Part shown: one piece after another, positions 26,931-37,266 of the stretch
Numbering within the stretch: the stretch's first letter is position 1
Layout: each line of letters starts with the position of its first letter
DNA from: Moorella mulderi DSM 14980
GTDB taxonomy: Bacteria > Bacillota > DSM-521 > Neomoorellales > Neomoorellaceae
DNA: 64,000 nt
Assembly (NCBI RefSeq): GCF_001594015.1
Contig: NZ_LTBC01000015.1
Location: forward strand, 1 to 64,000
Direction of reading: 5' to 3'
Made by a program: the position numbers and the translations under genes
The notes under the pieces: model-generated
What the model saw: the letters and a program-made list of their open reading frames with translations, nothing else
Databases searched by the model: none
Told to the model about the DNA's origin: nothing

Positions 26931-28480
26931 TGGCCAGGGCAATTATGCTCCAGGGAACCAGTTCCAATGTCGGCAAGAGTGTCCTGGCGGCAGCCCTGTG
27001 CCGGATTTTTTACCGGGCCGGTTACCGGGTTGCTCCCTTTAAATCCCAGAACATGGCCCTTAACTCCGGCGCTACTCCGGACGGTGGCGAAATGGGGCGC
27101 GCCCAGCTGGTACAGGCATATGCTGCCGGGGTGCAGCCGCGGGTGGAAATGAACCCGGTCTTGCTTAAACCCACGGCCCACGCCCGCTCCCAGGTAATCC
27201 TCCTGGGAAGGCCGGTAGGCAACCTGGGGGCCAGGGAATATCATGGTCACTTTAACCAGGAGCTCTGGCAACATGTAGAGGCGGCTTACGCCACCCTGGC
27301 CAGGGAATTTGAGGTTATTGTCATTGAAGGCGCCGGCAGCCCGGCCGAGGTCAATCTTAAAGCCCGGGAAATAGCCAATATGCGGGTAGCCAAAATGGCC
27401 GGGGCCCCGGTGCTCCTGGTGGCCGATATTGACCGCGGCGGCGCCCTGGCGGCCATTGTCGGGACCCTGGAACTCCTCGACCCCGACGAGAGGGAACTGG
27501 TAGCCGGGTTGATTATTAACAAATTCCGGGGTGACCTGGATTTGCTGCAACCAGCCCTGGATTTTCTGGAAAGGAAAACCGGCAAGCCGGTCCTGGGGGT
27601 TATACCCTTTCTGGCCCACGGCCTGCCGGAAGAAGATTCCGTGGTCCTGGAGCAGGCAGCTGGCCGGCCTACGGCTGCCGGTGAGGTGGAAATAGCCGTA
27701 ATTAAACTCCCGTGTATTGCCAACTTTACCGACTTTGATGCCCTGGAACGGGAAGACGGCGTTAACCTGCGCTATATAGAGGATAAAGAAGCCCTCGGAC
27801 AACCGGATCTCATCATCCTGCCGGGCAGTAAAAATACTATAGGCGACCTTTTATGGCTGCGGCAGCGAGGCCTGGAGGAGGCCATCAAAGACCTGGTGGG
27901 CAGGGGGACCCCGGTGGTCGGCATTTGTGGCGGCTACCAGATGCTGGGCCGGGAGATTGCCGACCCCGGCCATGTGGAGACAGACCGCGACGGCATCGCC
28001 GGGCTGGGCCTCTTACCGGTGCGGACGGTATTTCAACCAACCAAGGCCACCAACCTGGTGCAGGGACGGGTAACGGGTACGGGGCCCTTCCTGGGACCTT
28101 TGCAGGGCCTGGAAGTAAAAGGGTACGAGATTCATATGGGGGCCAGTTACCTGGTAGAAGGCCAGCCGGCCTTTAAAATTACCCGGCGCGGGAATAACCC
28201 GGTCGACATTGACGACGGGGCTCTAAGCCCTGATGGACTTATCTGGGGTACTTATATCCATGGTATCTGGGATAACGATCCCTTCCGCCACCAGGTACTG
28301 GCCGCCTTAAGGGCCAGGCGCGGCCTGCCAGCCAGGGAGAGCGGCCTGGACTTTGCCGCTGACCAGGAGCGCCGTTTTGATGCCCTGGCCACGGTGGTAG
28401 CCAGGCACTTAGATCTAAAACGCCTGGCGGCGATTATGGGGCTGGATCGCCCCCTGGCGGGTGACGGCCTTGGGGCCTAG
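26930..28480 (+). CDS. cbiP: Cobyric acid synthase CbiP
   Basis: The 516-residue amidotransferase adds four amide groups (b, d, e, g). An ATP-binding dethiobiotin-synthase-like domain at the N-terminus has MLQGTSSNVGKSVLAAALC and FKSQNMALNS. A class I glutamine amidotransferase domain at the C-terminus has the Cys nucleophile in VGICGGYQMLG. Length is normal. It overlaps cbiB by 20 bp. Confidence 0.94.
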   Translation: MARAIMLQGTSSNVGKSVLAAALCRIFYRAGYRVAPFKSQNMALNSGATPDGGEMGRAQLVQAYAAGVQPRVEMNPVLLKPTAHARSQVILLGRPVGNLGAREYHGHFNQELWQHVEAAYATLAREFEVIVIEGAGSPAEVNLKAREIANMRVAKMAGAPVLLVADIDRGGALAAIVGTLELLDPDERELVAGLIINKFRGDLDLLQPALDFLERKTGKPVLGVIPFLAHGLPEEDSVVLEQAAGRPTAAGEVEIAVIKLPCIANFTDFDALEREDGVNLRYIEDKEALGQPDLIILPGSKNTIGDLLWLRQRGLEEAIKDLVGRGTPVVGICGGYQMLGREIADPGHVETDRDGIAGLGLLPVRTVFQPTKATNLVQGRVTGTGPFLGPLQGLEVKGYEIHMGASYLVEGQPAFKITRRGNNPVDIDDGALSPDGLIWGTYIHGIWDNDPFRHQVLAALRARRGLPARESGLDFAADQERRFDALATVVARHLDLKRLAAIMGLDRPLAGDGLGA

Positions 28481-29432
28481 CGTCCTTTTGCTGGTCCTGG
28501 CCTTGCTCCTGGACCTGGCGGTGGGGGACCCGCCCTGGCTCCCGCACCCGACCCGGGTCATGGGGGCGGGTATTGGTGCTTTGGAAAAACTTTTCTGGCG
28601 GCCAAATGCTTCCCGGGGTTACCTGTTAGCAATGGGTGGTATGATAGTCATTTGCATAGTTGGGGCCAGCTGGACCATCACCTGGGGGTTGCTGGCAGTA
28701 GCCAGCCGGATTAATTACTGGGTGGAGGTATTGCTGGCCGGGTGGCTGCTGGCTACAACCATTGCCCCCCGGGGCCTGGCCGGAGCGGCCTTAGGGATTG
28801 GTCATTCCCTGGCGGTAGGTGACTTGCTGCGGGCCAGGCAGCAGGTGGGTTACATTGTCGGCCGGGATACAGCTAACCTTTCGGAAGGAGAAGTGGTCCG
28901 GGCGACGGTAGAAACTGTAGCCGAGAATACCAGCGACGGCGTTATTGCTCCCCTTTTCTATTTTTTCCTGGGCGGGGTGCCCCTGGCCATGGCCTACCGG
29001 GCCGTTAACACCCTGGATTCCATGCTGGGTTACAAAAACGACCGTTACCTTTTTTTCGGCCGGGCGGCGGCCCGGCTGGACGATCTGGCCAATTATCTTC
29101 CCGCCAGGCTAACGGGAATAGCCTTATGCGTGGCGGCCGCCCTGTTGGGCTATGGCTGGCGGGCCTGGACGATTATGCTGCGCGATGCCCGCAGGCACCC
29201 CAGCCCCAACAGCGGTTTCCCGGAGGCAGCGGTAGCCGGTGCCCTGGGGGTGCAGCTCGGAGGCCTCAATTACTACCAGGGGATACCTTCCCGGCGCCCC
29301 TTGATCGGTGAAGCCCGGCAGGGCTTGAGGAAGGAACATATCTGGCAGGCTGTTTACCTCATGGTTGGAGCAACGGTAATAGCTGCCCTGGCTGGCGGAT
29401 TAATCCTGGCCCTTAAGGGGAACTGGTATTAA
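28461..29432 (+). CDS. cbiB: Adenosylcobinamide-phosphate synthase CbiB
   Basis: The 323-residue integral membrane protein has LDLAVGDPPWLPHPTRVMG near the N-terminus, VETVAENTSDGVIAPLFY and RDARRHPSPNSGFPEAAVAG, all hallmarks of CbiB, which attaches aminopropanol phosphate to cobyric acid. It has about five hydrophobic segments. The GTG at 28461 lies within cbiP. Confidence 0.93.
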   Translation: MTALGPSVLLLVLALLLDLAVGDPPWLPHPTRVMGAGIGALEKLFWRPNASRGYLLAMGGMIVICIVGASWTITWGLLAVASRINYWVEVLLAGWLLATTIAPRGLAGAALGIGHSLAVGDLLRARQQVGYIVGRDTANLSEGEVVRATVETVAENTSDGVIAPLFYFFLGGVPLAMAYRAVNTLDSMLGYKNDRYLFFGRAAARLDDLANYLPARLTGIALCVAAALLGYGWRAWTIMLRDARRHPSPNSGFPEAAVAGALGVQLGGLNYYQGIPSRRPLIGEARQGLRKEHIWQAVYLMVGATVIAALAGGLILALKGNWY

Positions 29433-29446
29433 AAAGGAGCACCTGC

Positions 29447-30856
29447 ATGAGCCACAAGCGGATTGTTATTGCCGGCACCCGCAGCGGAGTTGGCAAAACG
29501 AGTATCGCCACCGGTTTAATGGCTGCCCTGGCTGCCAGGGGCTTCAAGGTCCAGGGTTTTAAAGTTGGTCCCGACTACATCGATCCCAGCTACCATACCC
29601 TGGCCACCGGCAGGCCTTCCCGCAACCTGGACACCTTTTTAATGTCCCGGGAAAACGTCCTGGAGGCATTTACCCGGGCTGCTGCCGGGGCTGATATAAC
29701 CATTATTGAGGGTGTCATGGGCCTTCATGACGGCCACAGGAGTAGCGGCAGCGGTAGTACGGCCGCCATAGCTCGCCTGCTGGCAGCACCGGTCCTCCTG
29801 GTTGTGGACGCAACCTCCCTGGGCCAGAGTGTAGCTGCCGAAGTCCTGGGTTACCGGGCCTTCGATCCCGGGGTACACCTGGCCGGGGTGATCCTCAACC
29901 GGGTCAGCAATGAAAGCCACCTGCAACTGCTCCGCCGGGCCATTGAAGATTATACCGGCATAGCGGTGGTTGGCTGGCTTCAAAGGGGGGCTTTACCGGC
30001 CCTGCCCTCCCGGCACCTGGGGCTGATCCCGGCCGGAGAGCAACAGGGATTAAAAGCGGTTTTAAAAGAGCTGGCTGCTGCCGTGGCTGCAGGTATCAAC
30101 CTGGAAGAGGTTGTTTCCCTGGCCACAAAGGCCGGCCCCCTACCGGCCGGCGGGAGCCAGAGCTTTGCCTCGGCAGCCCTGCAGGCCGGCGGGCCGGTGC
30201 CGGTGGCCGTCGCCAGGGATGAGGCCTTCAGCTTTTACTACCAGGATGCTCTGGATTATTTAACAGCCCTGGGAGCCGAGCTCATACCCTTCAGTCCTTT
30301 ACACGATACCGCGCTGCCGGGGGAAGCAGCCGGGGTGATTATCGGCGGCGGCTTTCCGGAAATCTTCCTGGAGCCCCTGGCAGGCAACCAGCCTATGCTT
30401 ACCGACCTGCGCCGGAGGGTAGCTGGGGGCATGCCGGTTTATGCCGAGTGTGGCGGCCTCATGTACTTGACCCGGCGGATAACCGACCTGGAGGGCCGGA
30501 CCTGGAAACTAGCCGGGATAGTCCCGGCCGACTGCCAGATGCAGACCAAACTCGCCGGCCTGGGCTACCGGGAAGCCACCTTATACCAGGATAACCTCCT
30601 GGGTAAGAAAGGAGATCCAGTCCGGGGACACGAGTTCCACTATTCGCTGCTGACCGGCATGGCAGGAGACTTCCCCCCTGCCTATACCTGGTACGCCAGG
30701 GGCGGCGAGTACCATGAAGGCTACGCTACCCTCAGGCTACTGGCTTCTTATTTACATTTACATTTCCTGGGCAACCAGCAGGCCGCGTTAAATTTCCTGG
30801 CAGCCTGCCGGAGATACAGAACCCAGCGGAGGAGGAATTCTTCGTGCAATTATTAA
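29447..30856 (+). CDS. cbiA: Cobyrinate a,c-diamide synthase CbiA
   Basis: The 469-residue amidotransferase begins RIVIAGTRSGVGKTSIATG with its P-loop, followed by FKVGPDYIDPSYHTLATGR. The C-terminal glutaminase domain has IIGGGFPEIFLE, the Cys nucleophile in AECGGLMYLTR, and GHEFHYS. It amidates the a and c side chains and so logically precedes CbiP in the pathway although encoded after it. The ATG follows AAAAAGGAG. Confidence 0.94.
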   Translation: MSHKRIVIAGTRSGVGKTSIATGLMAALAARGFKVQGFKVGPDYIDPSYHTLATGRPSRNLDTFLMSRENVLEAFTRAAAGADITIIEGVMGLHDGHRSSGSGSTAAIARLLAAPVLLVVDATSLGQSVAAEVLGYRAFDPGVHLAGVILNRVSNESHLQLLRRAIEDYTGIAVVGWLQRGALPALPSRHLGLIPAGEQQGLKAVLKELAAAVAAGINLEEVVSLATKAGPLPAGGSQSFASAALQAGGPVPVAVARDEAFSFYYQDALDYLTALGAELIPFSPLHDTALPGEAAGVIIGGGFPEIFLEPLAGNQPMLTDLRRRVAGGMPVYAECGGLMYLTRRITDLEGRTWKLAGIVPADCQMQTKLAGLGYREATLYQDNLLGKKGDPVRGHEFHYSLLTGMAGDFPPAYTWYARGGEYHEGYATLRLLASYLHLHFLGNQQAALNFLAACRRYRTQRRRNSSCNY

Positions 30857-31905
30857 ACCAGACCCTGGCCGCCATTAAACCCCTGGATGAAGAGGCCATG
30901 GCCAGGGCCCAGGCCCACCTCGACGATCTCACCAAACCACCGGGAAGCCTGGGGACTCTGGAAACAATTGCCCGGCAGCTGGCCGGGATTAAAGGGGAAG
31001 TGCCGCGCCGGTTATCCCGCAAGACCCATATCCTCATGGCCGGGGACCATGGTGTAGTAGCTGAGGGAGTCAGCGCTTTCCCCCAGGAAGTTACACCCCA
31101 GATGGTGCTGAACTTTGCCAGCGGCGGGGCGGCCATTAACGTCCTGGCCCGCCATGCCGGGGCAGAACTGGTCCTGGTGGATATTGGCGTGGCTGCGGAA
31201 CTGCCGGACCTCCCGGGTTTACTGAAAAGAAAAGTAGCTGCGGGCACGGCCAACCTGGCTCGGGGGCCGGCCATGACCAGGGAGCAGGCCATTGCCGCCC
31301 TGGAAGTAGGCATCGAGGTTGCCAATGAGAAAATTGCCGCCGGTAGCGAATTGCTGGGCATTGGTGAGATGGGCATCGGCAACACTACCCCCAGTACGGC
31401 CATCCTGGCCGCCTTCAGCGGCCTGCCGGTAGAGAAAATTACCGGCCGGGGGACGGGAATTGATGATCAACGCCTGCAGCTAAAGATTAATGCCATTCGC
31501 CAGGGGCTGGAAGTAAATCGTCCCAACCCTGAAGATCCCCTAGATGTCCTGGCCAAGGTAGGGGGGATGGAGATTGCCGGTATGGCCGGGGTAATCCTGG
31601 CCGGGGCAGCCAGCCGGGTACCGGTACTTATCGATGGCTTTATTTCCGGGGCTGCCGCCCTGGTGGCCACCCGCCTGGCACCGGGAGCCAAAGCATACAT
31701 CCTGGCCTCCCATCTTTCCGAAGAACCCGGGCATGCTGCTACCCTGGAACTCCTGGGTCTGAAGCCCATGCTGACCATGCAGATGCGCCTGGGCGAGGGT
31801 ACCGGAGCCGCCCTGGGGATGACCATGGTGGAGGCAGCCATTAAGATTTACCACGAGATGGCTACCTTCAGCCAGGCCGGCGTTTCAGGGGCGCTCGACA
31901 GTTGA
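30844..31905 (+). CDS. cobT: Nicotinate-nucleotide:dimethylbenzimidazole phosphoribosyltransferase CobT
   Basis: The 353-residue enzyme activates the lower-ligand base as its ribotide. Signatures are LTKPPGSLGTLE, MAGDHGVVAEGVSAFPQEV, GEMGIGNTTPSTAI and the C-terminal Glu region LGEGTGAALGM. The GTG at 30844 overlaps cbiA by 13 bp. The sequence does not say which base is used. No genes for lower-ligand synthesis (bluB or bza) are in the window. Confidence 0.94.
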   Translation: MQLLNQTLAAIKPLDEEAMARAQAHLDDLTKPPGSLGTLETIARQLAGIKGEVPRRLSRKTHILMAGDHGVVAEGVSAFPQEVTPQMVLNFASGGAAINVLARHAGAELVLVDIGVAAELPDLPGLLKRKVAAGTANLARGPAMTREQAIAALEVGIEVANEKIAAGSELLGIGEMGIGNTTPSTAILAAFSGLPVEKITGRGTGIDDQRLQLKINAIRQGLEVNRPNPEDPLDVLAKVGGMEIAGMAGVILAGAASRVPVLIDGFISGAAALVATRLAPGAKAYILASHLSEEPGHAATLELLGLKPMLTMQMRLGEGTGAALGMTMVEAAIKIYHEMATFSQAGVSGALDS

Positions 31906-32669
31906 AAGGCCAGCTAAATGCCTTCCTTACAGCCCTCCAGTTTTTAACCCGTATCCGTTTAAGTTACGGGGAGAATTCCCCAGCTGCCTTTCAACAGAGT
32001 GTAGCCTTTTTTCCCCTGGTAGGGCTCCTCTTAGGGTTAATCCTTGCCGGGGCCTGGCAGGTGCTAAGTTACCTGGTTCCTGCTACCGCCAGGGCCGGCT
32101 TGGTCCTGGCCCTGGCAGTTTTCTTAAGTGGCGGCTTGCACCTGGATGGCTTTATCGACAGCATGGACGGCCTTTTTTCCGGCCGGGAGCGGGAACGCAT
32201 CCTGGCCATCATGAAAGACAGCCATGTGGGTGCCCACGGCGTAACGGCAGTCGTTACCCTGCTGGTGGTAAAATACAGCCTGTTAACGGCCCTGCCGCCC
32301 GGGCACCTTTGGCTGGCCGGGCTGCCGCTACCGCCACTACTGGTGCTGATGCCTGTCTTGAGCCGCTGGGCCATGGTACCGGCCCTGACCTGTTTCCCCT
32401 ATGCCCGTAAAGAAGGGCTTGGCACCCTTTTCCAGGCCGGCAGGGGCCGCCGGAGCTTGAGTATAGCTACCCTCATAACCGCCTTGCTGAGCTGGTTAAT
32501 TATGGGGCTACCGGGCCTGGTTTACCTGCTGCTGGTGGCCCTGGTGTCCCTGGGCTGGTGCGGCTGGGTCAGGCGGCTCCTCGGGGGCCTGACCGGCGAT
32601 ACCTACGGTGCCCTGGCCGAAATAACCGAGGTTTTTATCCTGGCAGCGTATTTTTTCAGGCCGTGGTAA
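31902..32669 (+). CDS. cobS: Adenosylcobinamide-GDP ribazoletransferase CobS
   Basis: The 255-residue membrane enzyme joins alpha-ribazole phosphate to adenosylcobinamide-GDP. It has FLTALQFLTRIRL, the acidic motif DGFIDSMDGLFSGRERER and IMKDSHVGAHG, then several membrane segments (residues about 110-235). The TTG at 31902 overlaps the cobT stop (TTGA). Confidence 0.93.
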   Translation: MKGQLNAFLTALQFLTRIRLSYGENSPAAFQQSVAFFPLVGLLLGLILAGAWQVLSYLVPATARAGLVLALAVFLSGGLHLDGFIDSMDGLFSGRERERILAIMKDSHVGAHGVTAVVTLLVVKYSLLTALPPGHLWLAGLPLPPLLVLMPVLSRWAMVPALTCFPYARKEGLGTLFQAGRGRRSLSIATLITALLSWLIMGLPGLVYLLLVALVSLGWCGWVRRLLGGLTGDTYGALAEITEVFILAAYFFRPW

Positions 32670-32682
32670 GGGGGTGGAAGCC

Positions 32683-33594
32683 ATGCGGGGAGTAGCCCTG
32701 GCCCGTGGTGCCTGCGGCGAGTTGGTCCAGGGGATGGTTGACGGTAAATATTTCCTCATTACCTGCCCGATTAATATTAGTGCCGAAGCGACTGTAACTT
32801 TGATCCCAGGAGGCCGGCTTCAGGGTCCCCCGGGAAAGAGCAAGGCCCTGGCGGCAGTACGCCTGGCCATGGCCCGGCTGGGAGAGAAGCAATGGGGCGC
32901 CCGGCTGGCCATAAACAACCCCCTGCCGCCGGGCAAGGGGTTGGCCAGCAGTACGGCCGATGTGGCTGCGGCAGCCGCAGCTACGGCCAGAGCCCTGGGG
33001 GCAGAACTATCCCTGGAAGAGATTAAAAGGATAGCCCTGGCCATTGAACCGAGTGACGGTACCTTCCTGCCGGGCATTGTCCTTTTTGATCACCTCCGGG
33101 GCGAATTCTGGGAAAGTTTGGGGGAACCGCCGCCCCTGGCCATTTTAATCGTCGACCTGGGGGGGACGGTTGATACCGTCCTCTTTAACCAGCGCCGGGA
33201 TCTAATGACTTTAAACCAGGCCAGGGAAGGGGCTGTCCGCCAGGCGGTGGCCCTGGTGCGGGAGGGACTGGCCCGCGGCCGGGCGGAATTAATTGCCCGG
33301 GGTGCTACTTTAAGTGCCCTGACCAACCAGGAAATTCTATACAAACCGGAACTGGAAACCCTGCTGGAGCTGGCTACCAGCCTTGGTGCCCTGGGGGTAA
33401 ATGCGGCCCACAGCGGTACGGTAGCGGGTATCCTTTATCGACCTGGAGAAGTGGATATCCACGAACTGGAAAGAAAAATCCGGGCAGTCTTTCCTTATGT
33501 ACATTTTATCCGGGCTACCATGACCGGTGGTGGAGTGGAGGCCAGGGATGAACCATGGTTTATGGGCAAACAGGTAACAGCGGTAGGGAGCTAG
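32683..33594 (+). CDS. pduX: GHMP-family L-threonine kinase, PduX-like
   Basis: The 303-residue GHMP kinase has the ATP-binding motif PLPPGKGLASSTADVAAAAA. PduX makes L-threonine-3-phosphate, the substrate of CobD, and the gene order here (just before cobD) supports that role. The ATG at 32683 follows the SD AAGGGGGTGG; a GTG at 32674 lies inside it. It overlaps cobD by 40 bp. Other GHMP substrates cannot be excluded by sequence alone. Confidence 0.85.
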   Translation: MRGVALARGACGELVQGMVDGKYFLITCPINISAEATVTLIPGGRLQGPPGKSKALAAVRLAMARLGEKQWGARLAINNPLPPGKGLASSTADVAAAAAATARALGAELSLEEIKRIALAIEPSDGTFLPGIVLFDHLRGEFWESLGEPPPLAILIVDLGGTVDTVLFNQRRDLMTLNQAREGAVRQAVALVREGLARGRAELIARGATLSALTNQEILYKPELETLLELATSLGALGVNAAHSGTVAGILYRPGEVDIHELERKIRAVFPYVHFIRATMTGGGVEARDEPWFMGKQVTAVGS

Positions 33595-34679
33595 CCAGGC
33601 CAGTTCATGGCGGCGACTGGCAGGGGGCGGTAGAGAAATACGGCTGGCAGCCGGAAGATATACTCGACTTCAGTGCTAATATCAACCCCCTGGGGCCGCC
33701 CGCCGGGGTCCTCGAAACCTTGCAGCAAAACCTGCAGGCCATCCAGCGTTACCCCGATCCCTACTGCCGGCAGTTAAAAAAGGCCCTGGCTGATTACCTG
33801 CAGGTAGATGCGGCCGCCATTATAGCCGCCAATGGAGCGACAGAATTGATCTATCTCATCTGCCAGGCTTTAAAGCCCCGCCGCGTCCTTATCCCAGAGC
33901 CAACCTTTAGCGAATATCGCCGCGCCGCTTTAGTTGCCGGGGCCGAAGTGCTGATGCTGGAACTTGACCCGGCTTCTTCCTTTGCCCTGGATATAGCCCG
34001 CTGGCGGCAAAACCTGGCGCAAGTAGATCTCGCCTTTTTATGTAACCCCAATAACCCTACGGGCCAGCTCCTGGAAAGAGCAGTTTTAAAGGAAATAGTT
34101 GACTTGTGCCAGAGGTATGGCGTTTTTCTCCTTGTCGATGAATCCTTCCTCGATTTTCTTCCCAACTGGCCGGAACTTTCCCTGGGCAGCCGGGCGGCTG
34201 CCAGGGAGGGATTATTGTCCTTACGCTCCCTGACCAAGATTTTTGCTCTACCGGGACTGCGCCTGGGCTGTGGTGTGGGCCATCCGGAACTGGTAGCCAG
34301 GCTGGAAGCCCGGCGGGACCCCTGGAGTGTCAATATCCTGGCCCAGATAGCCGGTGCTGTGGCCCTGGCCGACAGGGAGTATTTAGAGGCGACGCGGGAA
34401 TTAATCAGGCGGGAAAAAGAATATCTTTATCATGGGCTGGCGGGGCTGGCAGGATTCCGGCCCTATCATCCCGAAGTTAATTTTATCCTGACGGATATTA
34501 CCGCCAGCGGCCTGACGGTTCCCCAGCTGGCAGCACACCTGGCCCGGGAACGTATCTTAATTCGCGATTGTTCTTCTTTCCCCGGCCTGGGGCCGGCCTA
34601 TTTTCGCGTGGCCGTACGTGAGCGGTGGGCCAACCAGAAGCTGCTGGCAGCTTTAGAGAAAGCGGTGGAGGAGAGTTAA
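33555..34679 (+). CDS. cobD: L-threonine-O-3-phosphate decarboxylase CobD
   Basis: The 374-residue class I/II PLP enzyme makes aminopropanol phosphate for CbiB. It has FSANINPLGPPAGV, FLCNPNNPTGQLL, FLLVDESFLDFLP and the PLP-Lys region LRSLTKIFALPGLRLG. HisC is a close relative, but FSANINPLG and the operon identify CobD. The chosen ATG lies inside pduX. Confidence 0.92.
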   Translation: MVYGQTGNSGRELARPVHGGDWQGAVEKYGWQPEDILDFSANINPLGPPAGVLETLQQNLQAIQRYPDPYCRQLKKALADYLQVDAAAIIAANGATELIYLICQALKPRRVLIPEPTFSEYRRAALVAGAEVLMLELDPASSFALDIARWRQNLAQVDLAFLCNPNNPTGQLLERAVLKEIVDLCQRYGVFLLVDESFLDFLPNWPELSLGSRAAAREGLLSLRSLTKIFALPGLRLGCGVGHPELVARLEARRDPWSVNILAQIAGAVALADREYLEATRELIRREKEYLYHGLAGLAGFRPYHPEVNFILTDITASGLTVPQLAAHLARERILIRDCSSFPGLGPAYFRVAVRERWANQKLLAALEKAVEES

Positions 34680-35324
34680 TTGCAGGGTACAAGGGTTTAC
34701 CTGGTCCGCCATGGTGAAACGGAGTGGAACAACTCGGGGCGCTACCAGGGGCATTCGGATGTGGCTTTGAGTTCAAAAGGCCGGCGGCAGGCAGAATTGT
34801 TGCGCGAGCGTTTTCGCCATATCTCCCTGGACGGTGTTTACAGCAGCGATCTCAGCCGCGCCCGGGAAACGGCGGCAACCATTGCTGCTCCCCATGGACT
34901 GGAAGTGAATACAGTTACGGGTTTACGGGAAATAAACTTTGGCACCTGGGAAGGCCTGACCTACCAGGAGATAATAGCGCGTTTCCCCCGCGAGTGGGAA
35001 GAATGGCGGCAGGATCCGGGTAACAGGATTGTCCCTGGTGGTGAAAGTTTCCAGCAGGTCAAGGAGCGGGTCTGGGAAGCCTTTAACGGGATCGTCCGGC
35101 AGGAAAAGGGGCGCAGCATCCTTCTGGTCGCCCACGGCGGCAGCCTCAGGACCCTTATTTGTGCCATCCTGGAACTGGATTTAACTGCTGTCTGGCGCTT
35201 TCGCCTGGACAATACCGGGGTCAGTATTGTCGATTGTTATGACGATAAGCACATCCTGGTGCTCTTAAACGATACCCACCACCTGGAAACCCTGGGCGGG
35301 CCCGACGGCAGTGGTATTTTATAA
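34680..35324 (+). CDS. cobC: Alpha-ribazole phosphatase, histidine phosphatase family (CobC)
   Basis: The 214-residue protein starts with the phosphohistidine motif VYLVRHGETEWNNSGRYQG and has LREINFGTWEGLTYQEI and LLVAHGGSLRTLI. In this operon it most likely removes the phosphate from alpha-ribazole phosphate or the final cobamide phosphate. The TTG at 34680 directly follows the cobD stop and lies after GGAGGAG. It is the last clear gene of the cobalamin operon. Confidence 0.85.
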   Translation: MQGTRVYLVRHGETEWNNSGRYQGHSDVALSSKGRRQAELLRERFRHISLDGVYSSDLSRARETAATIAAPHGLEVNTVTGLREINFGTWEGLTYQEIIARFPREWEEWRQDPGNRIVPGGESFQQVKERVWEAFNGIVRQEKGRSILLVAHGGSLRTLICAILELDLTAVWRFRLDNTGVSIVDCYDDKHILVLLNDTHHLETLGGPDGSGIL

Positions 35325-35381
35325 TCAATCCAGGGTAAAAGAAAACCCTTTAAGGCAAACTACCTCCAGGAGGTGTTTGCC

Positions 35382-35609
35382 GTGGAACCTACCTTCAAGC
35401 CCTCGCGAGCGCCCTGGAGCACCCGGCCGGGCTTAAAGGAAATGGCTGCTGAGGTCGGGATAGATTTTGACCGCTTCCTGGCCGGCCTGGCTGCCAACCG
35501 CTCCGATACCGAACTGGCAGCCGAATTCGGGGTGGATTCCCAGGTTATTTTTCGCCTGCGGGACCACTTTGAACGTTACGGGATTCATTCCATTATGGGG
35601 CAGGATTAG
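35382..35609 (+). CDS. Small helix-turn-helix-like protein, unknown
   Basis: The 75-residue protein (start GTG at 35382, eight bases after CCAGGAGG) reads VGIDFDRFLAGLAANRSD and TELAAEFGVDSQVIFRLRDHF, which looks like a helix-turn-helix with a recognition helix at about residues 52-62. I know no named family. It lies 57 bp after cobC and may be read from the same transcript. A terminator follows at once. Confidence 0.65.
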   Translation: MEPTFKPSRAPWSTRPGLKEMAAEVGIDFDRFLAGLAANRSDTELAAEFGVDSQVIFRLRDHFERYGIHSIMGQD

Positions 35610-35632
35610 CCGGGTTTCCCGGCTATTTTTTA
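35607..35632 (+). terminator. Rho-independent terminator ending the cobalamin transcript
   Basis: AGCCGGG and CCCGGCT (35608-35614 and 35618-35624) form a tight hairpin with a TTT loop, followed by ATTTTTTAT. It overlaps the stop codon of the small HTH gene. Confidence 0.8.
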
Positions 35633-35731
35633 TATTTCCCGGGGAACTAATTTCAGATATAATAGGCTGGAATCAGGAGTAACCTGACAACGTTTTACCG
35701 GACAGGAGGCTGGTACTGCCAGCCGGACTTA

Positions 35732-35740
35732 TGGTATAAT
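35732..35740 (+). promoter_or_regulatory. Extended -10 promoter of guaB
   Basis: TGGTATAAT is an extended -10 element 39 bp before the guaB start. No good -35 is present at the right distance, as is common for extended -10 promoters. A small hairpin (GGCTGG/CCAGCC) lies just upstream, and a second TATAAT lies near 35657. Confidence 0.55.
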
Positions 35741-35766
35741 TAAGCAATAATTTGGTCCTGATTTAA

Positions 35767-37233
<1,467 letters not shown>

Positions 37234-37266
37234 GGCCTGGGCATAACTTGGAGAGGGGTGGAAGCA

